A stretch of DNA of 64,000 nt from Paralichthys olivaceus (lineage: Eukaryota > Chordata > Actinopteri > Pleuronectiformes > Paralichthyidae): NCBI RefSeq assembly GCF_024713975.1, contig NC_091096.1, forward strand, positions 20,992,458 to 21,056,457, read 5' to 3'. How positions within the stretch are numbered: the first letter of the stretch is position 1; each line of letters opens with the position of its first letter. Position numbers and translations under genes: made by a program. The notes beneath the pieces are model-generated. The model saw only the letters and a program-made list of their open reading frames with translations. It was not told the origin of the DNA and did no database searches. Below are positions 9,476 through 22,100 of the stretch, piece after piece.

Positions 9476-11189
9476 TGTCTATTGCTTCACAGCTTCTCTT
9501 TGCTTTATCAGTGGATTATTGGTCACAACAAGAGGAAGAAGTCAGGTAAAGTACCATTAATGAAGAGAACAAAAGCTTCAGTAACGAAAATTTCAAATAG
9601 TTAATCTTTGGATTGTGGTTTATGACTCAGTCTAAGCTGCCTTGGTTGTGTTTCCGGGAATCAGACAGCAGACAACCCAACTCAATTTCTCTGCAGGCAA
9701 CTAAGTCTGAGGGGGTGCTGGTCAGCTTCGTATCTTAGTCTCATCATGCATCATGTCTTATTTTATTTGGCTTTTAATGATCATCCTAAAGAGGTTTTTA
9801 CTACACAACTGCCCCCTTCCCAGCCATCCCTGAGCCTTTTTTTAGTTGCGACTTCAATTAAACCCTTTGGGCCATAAAGTCTGCAATGATTACACAGAGC
9901 TTAGTTGATTTGTAAAGATATTTTAATGTGATGTCAACACATGAATTGCATCATTTGCTGCCCCTGCTTCACAGCACCCAGGTTAATGGTGAGTGAGGCT
10001 CCTAAGGATTTTACAATAACACAGTTGTAGAATTTACACAAATAATGAAGCACAAGCATTATTAAAGGGTTCAGGCCGAGCTCATACAGAGATTGGTTAA
10101 TGTAGGCGAGACCTTTCTTGTCCATCCAGCAGAAACAGACAGCACACAACCAAAGACCCAGACCCACAGAGGCTGCAGGATCTCACACACAAGGGCGGGG
10201 AAGTGCACCCATGGATGATGATGATTTACCAGTGTATTCAGTGCAGTAATAAAAATGTACACGTTTCTATCGTCATTAAAAACTACAGTTTGGGTATTTT
10301 TTACATTCTCTTGGAAAATTCTACTATCAATGGCCTCATAGAAGCTCTTGGATAACTTCCAAAACACATAGTTGTTCAAGCCAAGTTTAAATGAAGCTGT
10401 GGAGCTCCTGAATGGCTGCCCTTTTTTGGACATGGAAAAATGTAATGTGAATTTCTTGTCATGATTTGTCTCTACAGCCAACCCAGATCTATCATATTCA
10501 TGGGGACATGAATACATATTTTGAGAAATGAACTTGTCCGCTTCAAGAGTTATAGATAAGAAAATACTACTCTGTATGTTAAATAAACAATTTTTTTTTT
10601 TTAAACTGAGATACTTTCTACCTAACACCCTTATGCACAATAATTTGTCTGTATGGGATGTTTTGTGCAATGCATTTGTCTGTGTCTTTTTCAAATATAG
10701 GAGCTTCTCTTTTCTCTGAGTGAATTCTCTTTCTTTCTTATGTGGACTGCTGACAATAATCTTCTTGTATGTGCAATGGCATAAACGGGATAAATACAGT
10801 ACCTATCTAATCTTTATTTAAATATGATGCTGGTGGAAACAGCTAGAAAAACTAGTGCAAAAATACATGTTGTTGTCAGGTTGCCAGGCAACTAATAGAG
10901 CTTGCAATCTGGCATTTCTTTTGATTTTGGTACAAATTCAACAAATTACATTAGTAATTGAGCTTCAGATGTGTGATTGGGCAGATTTTGGTACCTTTGC
11001 ACAGTGCCAGACAATTCTTAGTTGTTAGTTCACTAGCTGCTAGTTATAGCTTCAAAGTTAGTGTACAGACAAAAACATGGACTCTTCACTTAAATGTAAA
11101 TAGTGAAAGATACTTCAAACATGATACTTCCCTCTGAATTTAAGATATTGTTTGAAACATTGGAAAAAAATCTATTTAAACACAATTAA
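9476..11189. other. Non-coding stretch, no supported gene
   Basis: A 207-codon minus-strand frame at 10071-10694 is the longest open frame here. It has a Lys-rich, low-complexity start, no recognisable family and no convincing splice sites, so I treat it as a chance ORF. Sequence near 10480-10510 weakly resembles an old dispersed fish repeat. Confidence 0.45.
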
Positions 11190-11588
11190 TTAAAGGTCCA
11201 GTGTGTAAGATTTAGGTGAAATGGAACTTTTGGCAGAAATTTAATGTAGAATAATCCTCATGAAGTTTTCAGTACTTTGTTTCATCTAAATTGTATGAAT
11301 TGTTGTTTTCTTTACCCCAGAAAAGGCCCTTTATATTTAAATACTTTATATTTTAATATGAAAATTATATTTACATCGAGTGGACCCTCTCTACGGTGGC
11401 CACAATGTTTTTCACATTAGTCCAGAGTGGACAAACTAAACACCTTTTGAGTTTTTATGACAACTGAAGGTTTCCACAGTTTCTTTTTCATGTTTGGAAG
11501 GAGAGGGTGAGGTGAGGGGTGTTCAGCTGCAACATGCTATCTCAACAATAGATACTGTATCACTAAATTCTACACACTGAACCTTTAA
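11190..11588. mobile_element. MITE with TTAA target duplication (399 bp)
   Basis: The element is bounded by TTAA at 11190-11193 and TTAA at 11585-11588. Inside are inverted ends: AGGTCCAGTGTGTAAGATTT on the left, and CTAAATTCTACACACTGAACCT on the right, whose reverse complement begins AGGTTCAGTGTGTAGAATTT. The interior has no transposase ORF. The TTAA flanks suggest mobilisation by a piggyBac-type transposase (inference). The 'cagtgtgtaagatttag' terminus is a very common teleost repeat. Confidence 0.8.
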
Positions 11589-11793
11589 GTTTGTTCTCTA
11601 TGTATGTGGGATATTTAGCTGTTAAAAACACAACGATCCACTGAATTTAAAAAGTCAAGAATGATCACAGTAGAGGATAAACAAATGCTGTCCTCTCACT
11701 CTGCAGCTTCTTTCTGGGACTCCTTGAATCCCACTGTATTTATGGCACTTCATATGCTTATGTAATGTGGCTTTGTGAGTTATCTACCCCGGC

Positions 11794-11800
11794 TATAAAA
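11794..11800 (+). promoter_or_regulatory. TATA box candidate
   Basis: GGCTATAAAACCCC is a near-consensus TATA box in GC-balanced surroundings. A plausible initiation site lies about 30 bases downstream, around CATCAGCAGG, and the first ATG (11889) opens a 35-codon ORF. No transcript evidence is available. Confidence 0.4.
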
Positions 11801-11888
11801 CCCCAGGCATCAGCAGGCAACAGGATATCCTGCTGAGAACTGCGGCAGGGATAACAGCTGCCATAGATTTCTTTGGACTCGCTCGATC

Positions 11889-11996
11889 ATGTCCGATGGC
11901 ACTGAGGCTTTCAGAGAACTGTCACAGAGAGTGGGACCATTATACACTCTCTCCTATCTGATGGAAAAAAGGTTGAGACCATCAGACCAGCGCTGA
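11889..11996 (+). CDS. Small ORF downstream of the TATA box (unproven)
   Basis: The ORF has 35 codons, beginning MSDGTEAFRELSQRVG and ending LRPSDQR before TGA. It is the first ATG after the TATA-like box at 11794. A possible splice donor (AAAAAAG/GTTGAG) lies inside it at about 11972, so it could also be the first exon of a longer gene. The peptide has ordinary amphipathic composition and no recognised family. Evidence is positional only; a chance ORF is the main alternative. Confidence 0.25.
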   Translation: MSDGTEAFRELSQRVGPLYTLSYLMEKRLRPSDQR

Positions 11997-14900
11997 GAGC
12001 TGCTGTACTGACAGACCATGGCCAGACAAAAGTGAATCTCTGTGCGCCTGAGCTCTCTGCTCCATGGGAAGCCTTTGACATCTCCAGCCAGCTGTGCTGC
12101 GAGAGAGAGCTTCTTCCATCATGTTTATCGACTGGGAGCTGTCCTCCTCTAATTGAAAATAGCCGGAATGGAGACTTTCACTTTGACTCCCTCTTCATGA
12201 ATAACACATCAATAGCTTTATGAATAACTAATCAATGGTTCTGAGTCAAAGCTCAGACATGCATGCTTGCAGAACTTAGTTGGTGGAAACCACTCCAGAC
12301 TTTGCCTCATTAAAACCTGAAGAGTAAATATCACCTCGCCATCCGTCCACGCTGGAGGCAACAATTATCTGCACTTATTGGCATCACTCTCTTGAAATAT
12401 ACTGGTTACATTAGGCGTGAAATCCCAGAACACATTGGGGCTTTGGATGTTAGAAGCCTTCCCTGCTGCTTTGTCATCGTAGTGCTGGTGGCTGCACATG
12501 CAGAGCAGAGAAAGGTCAATTTAGTGTTCTGTCATCCCACATGTTAAGGAAAGTGTGTGGTTTCTTGGATGGAAATAACTTCTTCGCCCATCAACCCCCC
12601 CCAAGACAGCTACTGTATACAGACACACAGGTTGAATATAGCAGTAACAGTTCTACAGTGTTTCCCTGGTGTCAATGTGATACGAATGTTAAGCAGAGGT
12701 ATGCTGACGTTAATCCTAACACCTCTGCAAGAAATTAGCTTTCAAGTATGTTTTTCATTCTCCAAAAGGATGAAAATCTTTTAGATGTTCATATATAACT
12801 TAACTGTTGGGGAGAGTTATCCATGGTGCTAGCATCCCGCAGGCGGGCCAGTGGCGGTAAGAAGCTATCTATTCACTCAGCAGGGAAACCACCACAAAAT
12901 CCATTTCATAGAGAAATTGGGAGAGACGTTTTTCTAAACAGACAGAACACCTCCCCTATACCCAGCTGTTAGACCACATACATTTGCCAACTAAAGACAG
13001 AGGAGTGTAAATTTATGATTCGAATGAGCTACTGCCAGGATGTGGACTTGTTCTTCTGCTAGGAAAACAGCCACCATTTATTCAGGTTGTGATGTCTGCA
13101 AAAAAAATATTTAACATGGGTTTAAACCGCTTGTTTTTTGTGTGGAGACTAGAACTGGGTACACATCTCTGAGTACCCCACAAATCCTTTTACACATTTA
13201 TAAACCTTATTTTTCATTAGTCGATTCTGTAAAAACCTATTTGTAATAAATATTAACTCTGATTTCCCTCCAAAGATTGTACACACAGATCATAATAAAT
13301 TAGTCGATTACAAATATAAAGTAGCTGACTCCCAAAATTAAAACAAAACAATCAACATATGCCTCGTTGGTAAAAAAAAAAGCCATTGCCACAAGTGCCA
13401 AGCATACATCCATATAAGTGTAATTTAATAATTACAGTGTTCAACATATCAGACACGTACACATAGTTGACAGTATAATTTACAGTAAGTGCATATGGAG
13501 AGTGTATTCATAAATCCAAGTCTCTAACTGATGAACAGCCTTTTGAGTGATATTGCACGAGAGAGAAACAAACAGGTGTTACCTTTGGAAAGGTAAACAA
13601 GACTTGCCAGCAGCGACAGTTACATGGTTTACATGGCAACACGGCATTTTGACCTTTAACTGAAAGCTGAGGTACTCAAATGAAGAGCAGCACATTTCTA
13701 AAGATCACCCAATGAACCAATAATGAAGAAACAATCCAGTATGCAGGCTTCTCTATTTCATTGTCTCACCAAAATGCTATAAAACTGATCAAAAATAGAA
13801 GCAGTGTACCTTTGTCAGCCTGTGACACCTGCCTCAGTGAGGGACAGTGAGGCTATAGTGCCACCACCTGGTCATGTTTGAATTACAGCTTTGCCCTGGA
13901 TTCCAGCTCCGAGAGCATGGGAGAAAAGGTCTGCGGGTGAGGCTTGAACAGACCCACGGACACACGCTGTGACCATATGGAAAACAATGAGGCTTTTTGT
14001 ACAGAGGCAGAAAAGCTTGTCACAACAACTTCCCACTGGTGGCTCATTGAGAGCATTTTAAAGGCCCTCCATGAAGTGAGAATAAAAGTAACTCTGATGG
14101 GTGCTGTCAAAGTAACACTGCTGTCAGTTGCTGATTGATAGATTAAAACACTTCATGAAAAGTCCATTATAAAAACATTCAAAGGAAAAAACACAGGAGC
14201 TCACTAATAATAATAATGACACAGTAAATGTGACACTAAAAAAAGTCTGAGCTTTTGTCTCTTTGGATGGTAACAAATGTGAAGCTGAGAAGTTACAAAG
14301 CAGTATTTAACACACAAACAAACCTTTCAGCAGACTTGGTAACTTTAGTGAAGTCTTGGCCTTAACTTTAACCCGATATTTCTCTTCTTTACTCATACAG
14401 CACAACACCCATGATACAAGTGATGCACCTGCGAACGGCTGAGACAAGATACAACAGTTAAGTTAGGTATGTGTTTACGGCCATTTAGGATAAAGATCAG
14501 CAAGATTAAAAGATGTGTGTTGTATTGCTTCCCTGCGCTTGCATCATTATATCTGAGGTTTCTATTAAAGTTAGGACACTGGTACCACTTGATACGTGGA
14601 TGTTCGTGTTGTTGTCTACACTTCTGGGAAACAACTGCACTCAGGCTACATTGCTATTGGCTGTTTGGACCAAACACATAGTGTGGTGATTGAATTTGTG
14701 CCTAGAACTAAAGCAGTCCTGTCATAATGTACAATGACTATGGGCTCATGATATCCCAGAGGAAGGATGTAGTGGTGTTTATCTCAGCTCCTGCCAACCT
14801 GTTAAATTTCACCCCTGGCTGCCCGACTCTGCTCTTCCTCTTCTTCTTCATGTGCATATTGTGACCTGACAGCTTCCACAGCAGTGCTGACCTCATGACT

Positions 14901-15394
14901 ACAGGCAGGAAATTTTTTACTTGAAGTTACAAGTTACTGCAAAAATAAATGTGATCAAACAATAAAATAAAAACTCAGCTATGAAAATAAATATAAATGA
15001 AAGCAAAGTGAAGACATAAAACTTTTTGTCAGCTTAACAAAAGTCTAAATAGTTTCAGCATATCCACCTGGAGAAAGAAAACTGATTCAGGTAAAGACAA
15101 CAGCAAGTAAACAGAGCTGGAGTGGTTTTCAAAGTGAGACTAGTACATTCATGATGACAAATGATTAATACTTGAGTGAGTGGATACTGATACTCCTGAA
15201 AGTCAATTTTTTCCAGATGTCGTCTCATTTGGAAAATTGATATTAATGAAATCCATCACTGAGTATTTGTGATGAGACTTTGGGATTAGCTGAACCATTT
15301 TAAGAACTAAGATAACATTGTTTTAAAAAGATTTAAGTCTTTGAATCGTTAGGATTGATAGTAATCTCTAAAATGAAGTCATGTTTTAATTGCT
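11997..15394. other. Non-coding stretch, no supported gene
   Basis: Short open frames only. The GC-balanced portion at 12000-12540 continues from the TATA/mini-ORF region and looks unique rather than repetitive. I see no splice-supported exon and no structured RNA gene. Confidence 0.5.
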
Positions 15395-15515
15395 GTCTGT
15401 CTGTCTGTTGTCTCTGTCAGCAGAATTAGACACAAAAATGACTGAGGCGATTTCCATGGAATTTTGTAGAGGGATGGAACACGACCAAAGGAAGAACCCA
15501 CCAAACGTTGGATCG
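15395..15515 (+). repeat. Dispersed repeat family R1, copy 2
   Basis: It starts after a CTGT simple run (TGTCTGTCTGTCTG). It contains a degenerate match to the R1 words, including GGAATTTTGTAGAGGGATGG, CCAAAGGAAGAACCCACCAA and GTTGGATCGGAT. Same orientation as the copy at 8140. Confidence 0.55.
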
Positions 15516-16029
15516 GATAAACAAATGAACAAATGTTTTCACATTCTGAATACATGCAATATGGTGATAAAGTGGCCAATCAGCCTTGGCGCGGGTATGC
15601 ACTCTCCAAGTGCCCTTAAAAATCAAGCAGCAAACGTTGAAGGATGGTGACGCTGATCTGGAGTCCAAACATTGAATGACTTATGAGATTCATAAACTTT
15701 ATGAAATATGCCTTGTCCCCTCCCAGAAAAACTGTCCTGGTGCACTGGAGCAAGACAGTGACAGTAAATTGCTCTAGTGGAGCTGTCAGGGGTCACTAAG
15801 AGAAGACTGTGTTTTAACTGTACACGTGGTGAGGCTGTGCAAAAAAAATGAACATGCACAGAACAACAACCTCTGCCTAAATAAATAAGAGTTTGAGAAA
15901 GATGATTAATATGTCCATTCATTTGCCCAACAGCACCTCAGATATGATCGAGCAGTCTCTGCTTTGTGAGCTGTAACACACTTTGGAAAAAACTGAGAAG
16001 AAAATGTTTCCCTGCCAGTGCGTTGGTGT

Positions 16030-16159
16030 TTAGTCCAGGGGAACGTCCGACACGCTGGGTAACATGAAGGCTGTGGCCTTCTTAGACTCCTTCATCTTGT
16101 CCAGGCCAAAGAGGAGGTCCAGCTGGGTGACCGGTCGCAACCTCTCCTCATCCATAGGT
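16030..16159 (-). CDS. atad1b: atad1b coding exon 9 (C-terminus and stop)
   Basis: Acceptor CTTCTTCCAG. Encodes [20 protein letters not shown], then [11 protein letters not shown] to VPLD and TAA (stop at 16030-16032). [17 protein letters not shown] and the VPLD end are typical of the teleost b-type ATAD1. Confidence 0.92.
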
Positions 16160-19100
16160 CTGGAAGAAGAGGTCAGAGGTCAAGAAGAGAAGTATACAAT
16201 ATCAAGAGCAACAGTGGCAATTCCATACTATACATTATACTACTCTTTATAGTGCATTACAGTAGTATATAAATAAATCAATGTACTGTACTGTACATTT
16301 GAAACTAACATGAAATCATTCATCAGCTGTTGATCAATCAAACTTTTGCCGTAACTCAATGTGAATACTTCCATACACACGCTTGCTATTTTAAACATAC
16401 ATGTACATTCACACTGCAAGGTGTGGCAACATGTCGCATGGTGAACTCTAATCGGTCACATGGTTGAGTGTAAAATGATGGACACCTCTCACCCTCAGCG
16501 GTCGCCATCTTGGATAGGGAGTCACCATCAACAAACTTTCAAACTTATGAAAATGGCGCCTGAAGAAGGGCGACATGTCGGCATCATTTCCAAGTCGCAT
16601 GATAGGTTACACACGCAAGAGAGCAAAATGTTCCTTTTAAAGTCAAGTGATCAAAGCCGGTAGATGTTTTTGGCCAGATATTGCCAGAGTCATTTCGATG
16701 AGCACACAACAGCCACGTTTGTTCTGAGACACCACCCTGCGCAAATTCACACACTGCAATGCACACAGTGAACTACATATGAGAAGCATCCAATTTGAGA
16801 CACAGCCCGTGGCTGTAGAATGCCACTGACAAATAATCTACAGAGACGACAAACCGCTGAACCATAAATGAAACTGTCATTATTGTTTTCTGATGGGTTC
16901 CTGAAGCTGTTTCACCTCCACCAAGAATTCATTTTTCCCAGTTGCAAGCAGTTCCTTAGCTTCATGTATTGAATTGTAGAGGAAAAGTCCGTCAACAGAG
17001 AAAGATGAATGGTGTCTGGTTCATGGTTTGACTGTGAGTTTGTGATTTTGTCACTTTCCCAGTGTGAACATACACACGCACGCACAACCATGAGTTTAGT
17101 GTTATTGAAAATAAAATTACTTCTCCTTTTAACAATACTACGTTGGAGGGGTTTCAAGTCACCTGGCAACAGCCCAAGAAAGGCTATTTAGACATGTTTT
17201 TACTGTTGATGTGATTTAATAGCCATGAGATAAGTGCCTCAGATTCCTCCAACTTGTCTTTCTGGGTCCCCAAACTGAAGAACACCAGTGGAACATACCT
17301 CACCACATCTGGGTAGCATTCCTAGCTTTTTGTGTTTTGACTGAGCTGTCACATGGGTTACACAGATATTTAGACTGCTTTAAAAATCCACCTGATCCAC
17401 CAGTAACAAAACTCAGTTCAATGACACATTATTTTGCAATCTATATTCCAGCAGTTGAAATAAATAAGAGAGCTCAACCTAAACTTATTGAGACAATATT
17501 TGTTATGAATGATTGTCCATTGGTGTTTTACACTGATCACTTTCAACATCCCAGTCTAAATATTGCCTTTTTGTTAAAAAAAGTCAAATCATTAATTTAT
17601 GAGATTATTGCAGCATTAAATAGCCAAATTTAAAGTTTGAGAGTAACAGTATGTACATATATCTTTCAAAAACCCACAGTGGTCTAACCTCTGAGTGTTT
17701 AGGGAAGTACTGTAGTCGAACAAAGAGATGCCAGTGGACACAAAGGCTATGGAATCTTGTGGGTGTCTGAGTGAGTCATACTTTTCATCGTCCTCCTCCT
17801 CATAGTCCTGTAGCTGCTGAGCAATCTGCCTCATCTGCTCCTTGCGGACGTAGTCCCTCACCCGGTACATGGCAGCATCGCGGCAAAGCTCCCGCAGGTC
17901 GCTGCCTGAGTAGCCTTCTGTCCTCTCTGCAATCTCCTTCAGATTAATGGCGTTGCTCAACTGAACAGAAAAGCAGGACAGCAATAAGAGAAAATAATGT
18001 GCAAATTAATCTTTAGCTGTGTTTGCTACGGCCAACTGATCATGGTAGAGTAATTTGACAGCGAAAAAACAGAAGTAATATGGTCACTAAGATTGAAGAA
18101 AACAAAGATATGAATTAAATTATTTGTTCCTCAGCTGATTAGGATGAAAAGAAATCACATCTTACGTTTTCTCCAGCTAGAATCAGCCTCAGGATATCCT
18201 GCCTCTGTCTTGTGCTCTGCAAAGTCAAAATAACAATTGATTGTTAGAAAAGAGTCAGATTAATGTGCAGTGAATCAAAAAATAAAGGAGACTGTCTAAT
18301 TGCACTAAGACACACATCAACTCCCTGAACATATACAAGTGTGAACATATACACACATATACAAGTATCATTCACTGAAAAAGTTCTCAATTGGTTGGTA
18401 CACATCAGTGTTTTGAAAGTGTTTCATCTCCTTTCCTGTTCCACTGTTAAACATGAACAGCTCACGTACAGTTACTGTGTGTCTGACATGTAAAGAAAGT
18501 GTTAAATGTACTGGATAGAAAATATAGTTTGTGCTTTGGCCAGAATCCATTAGACAATCTGGGAAACGCACTTCAGTACGTTTCAGCCTCTTTTACTTGA
18601 TGTAAATTTAAAAGCACAGTCAAAAATGAAGGTGATAATACACTGGGGCACACAACATTTTTAATTATCTGCAAATTTAGGATCATTCTTGAGTTTTTCT
18701 ATTTAAATTGAACAATGTTTGAAAATATTAAGTAGATTTTCCTTATTTATTTGAATGGGAAAGTGGTCTCAGACCTTTGGATACCTCTGTAAAACAGAGT
18801 AGGAGTAAACATGATTCTTCCAACATGTTTTATTGTGTATGTATTGCAGTTGTGAATTATTCTACAAACATGAAAACTGTTGTGGTGCATGTGTCTGCGT
18901 CCTACCGGGAGGCCAACATGAAAAGTGGTGGGCATCCTGCGCAGGATGGCTGGATCCACATCCTGTGGCCTGTTTGTGGCTCCCATCACCATAACCTATA
19001 ACGATAAGAACCACAGCGTGAAAAGATTGTACTAAAATAAGCACCTGCTTCCAGGTGGGATGTCTTGTTTTCGTGTACACTCCAATGTGTACAAGGTGTG

Positions 19101-22100
19101 ATTCTTGTGGGTATGAAACTAAATATGAAAAAGCTTTGGTTGTGTCACCTGGGTGGTTAACGAAGTGTCCAGACCATCCCACAGGCTCATGAATTGTGCC
19201 TTCATCATGGCTGTGGCCTCATGGTCGAGGCTGGAGCGATTCCTGAGAAATGACTCTAACAGACAAGAGACAAGGGACAAAATCAAACCACGAAAACTGA
19301 GTTTAAACAAAAGTCAGAATAATCGACTGAAATCAACAAGGTTGAAATTGGTTTGGGCTATTCCAGGGGCATGATATAGGATCATCCTGCTTATACATCA
19401 GGCTGATATAGCCCAAATCACTCTTAGCATGTTGTGTTATCCTACGCCAGAACTGTGAGGGAGAGAAGAAAGGCAAAGATACTGTATGAGGTAAAAAGGA
19501 CAGACGCTTGCCAGTGTTTTGAAAAAAAGTGAGATATAAAAATGTGGCTGGATAATTTTGGACGACTCACAAACTACTAAGGAGCCAATAAAGCTACCTC
19601 AGTACTTGATTACCACACTTTGTGCCAAAAATCACACTCAACTAGAAGTGACACAAACACTCACACAAGATAAAAACATTTTTTAGATTTATTTGACTTT
19701 GACTTTACAATGATAGACAGCGGGGTCCAAAATTCTCTCATTGACTTAAATGTGAAAGTGATTTCAGACATTTGTAACCCACCAATACCCATAATGTCCA
19801 TCACAAATAAAAGCCACATAGAAAGAAAGATGTTCTTTATATTGTATAACTTTCTAGGAATCCTCACATTTTTAAGTTTTCCTAAAGAATCAAAGTAATT
19901 GTTTGCAATCCATGGGTACATTGCAATCAGCTACTGTTTGAATCGTTGATTCAGCAGTCTTTCAAAAATGACAATTCATCAGAATATAAACAAGTCACGA
20001 TTGTGTCTGTGGGCGGTGCTCACCGTGTCCAATCCTGAGCTACACTGACATAACAGAGGACATTATGAATGAGCTTAGCAGGTTCAGGGGTATGTGTCTG
20101 TAAACAGTGATATGAAACCCCCCTCACTACTCTGTAACAAGCTGCCGAGCAATAAATGAGCTGCTAAAGAAATATCTCTCTTCTGGATTTAAAGGCTGCT
20201 TTCAGTGTAACAAGGATGAAATTCTAAAGGAAAGGAAGGTCACAACTGACAGTGTAATAAAGTAACATTTTCCAGGTAATAGATTCACTCACCGATCTCA
20301 TCAATGAAGATGATACAGGGATGGATTTTGACAGCCAATGAGAATACAGCAGCAGTCAGCTTCTGTGACTCGCCATACCACATGTCCGTCAGTGTGGAGG
20401 CCTGAAGGTTGATAAACTTGCACCCTGAAGCTTTGGCTGTTGCCTTGGCGATCATGGTCTTCCCACATCCGGGAGGACCAAATAATAAAACTCCTGTAAG
20501 GACATAACATACACAGATACTGAGAATCACTGTTGACAACCTTTTCTTTTTTAGTTCTTCCTTTTCAAATTCCTAGTTCTATAAAATATGAAGATTATTC
20601 ACACGATTTTGGATCGACCACTGCTAAACACTGAGGCGATCTTTCTTTCCTTACATGGTGCTCTCTCCTACATATACAAACAGAGAGGTTGCCCCAGTTG
20701 AACCACATCTGTTCCCACAGAATAAACTTTTTAATAGCTACATGACATAGATAAAAAGTCTAAGAATGGAAGTGTATTCCACAAAGCAGTAAATTCTGGA
20801 GAATGACTCATCCTGAAGTTTTGTATAAAACCAAAAGTAAAGTACTCCTCTAAGTGGTCATATTCAGAACTTTTCATTTTTGTTTTGTTGCACATCTGCT
20901 AACATAAAAATATAATAATGTTCTCCCACTCTGCCATCAAACCCAGACCAGTGAAGTGCTGCAATAATGATTGTCACTAAGAGTTTCTCACGTCTCCACA
21001 CAGGATCTCTGGAATTTGGCAAGAGTGACTATCAGGTTTTTTGGTAAACTCTTTCACCAAGGTCTTTCTCCCCACTCTGTCACTCAGATTGAGTAGGTAT
21101 TCAGCTTTTGTCTCAAACTTCTTCTTTTTGAGAATTACACTGTGGCCACTGTGGCTCCTCTGAACCTTCACTGTTACAGATTGTTTTGCTGCCTTCCTTA
21201 AGTCTGTGCCTCAACAAAAAAAGTATTTGAGTTCTGCAGGTAGTTCTTTCAACCTTCACGGCTTGATTTTTTTCTCCAAGCAAAGACTAAAAAACATCAC
21301 AAAGATGATGAAGAGAAATGGAAGATATGAGTTCAAGTTCAGATGTCAAAAAGGTCCTTATGTTCTTGTGTCATGTCTTATGACACAAGGTACTTATGTT
21401 ATCATTATATTTCAGTTTTGCCCTTTATTTATAATTTTGACAGATTTTCTACAATCATGTTTTTGCTTTGCCAGTATGGGATGTTAAACTTAGACCGATA
21501 ACACATATTTAAATACATTTTAGTATAAGGTTGCAACTTAAAATTTGGCATCAGAAAACTTTCCAAATGTGCTGTAGCTACAGATGGAAACTGATGTACT
21601 GGACGGCTGTCTGGCAATAATGAGGAGGAGAAATGCAAACTGTATCATTTAAAATAATATTTGTGATCGAAGTCAAACAGAGAATGTAACAGTAATTTGA
21701 TTCTTATTGCAACAGTAGTCTTCACTGGCCAAGTTTGTCTCCTGATCTCAATCCAACTTAACACAAATTTCACTAACAAGCAGAGTGTTGATGCGAAATC
21801 CGTAATATGAACAAGAAGTTGGCCACAGTACAAACTTGGCATATCATCAAGTAAGACAGTGTTTAAAGCACACCATGTATATTAGTCATTAATTGTAAGA
21901 GGGAGGTATTCAAGGATTCCCCTATACGTTCTTTCTTATTCTGTTACAGATCACATACTTTGTATTTTGTGTACATTTTAAGTTAAGATATCAATGACAT
22001 ATCAATTGCCAGATATCAATGTGACATTTCCACTCCATTAGTAAGTACATCTCTCACAATTGCTGTAAGGAGTTGATTTAATTTAATCTTTAAGTCTGTA

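Noticed and set aside
10071..10694. 207-codon open frame on the minus strand
   Set aside because: Low-complexity, Lys/Asn-rich start, no recognisable domain, no convincing splice sites or start context, and part of it overlaps a weak match to an old fish repeat.
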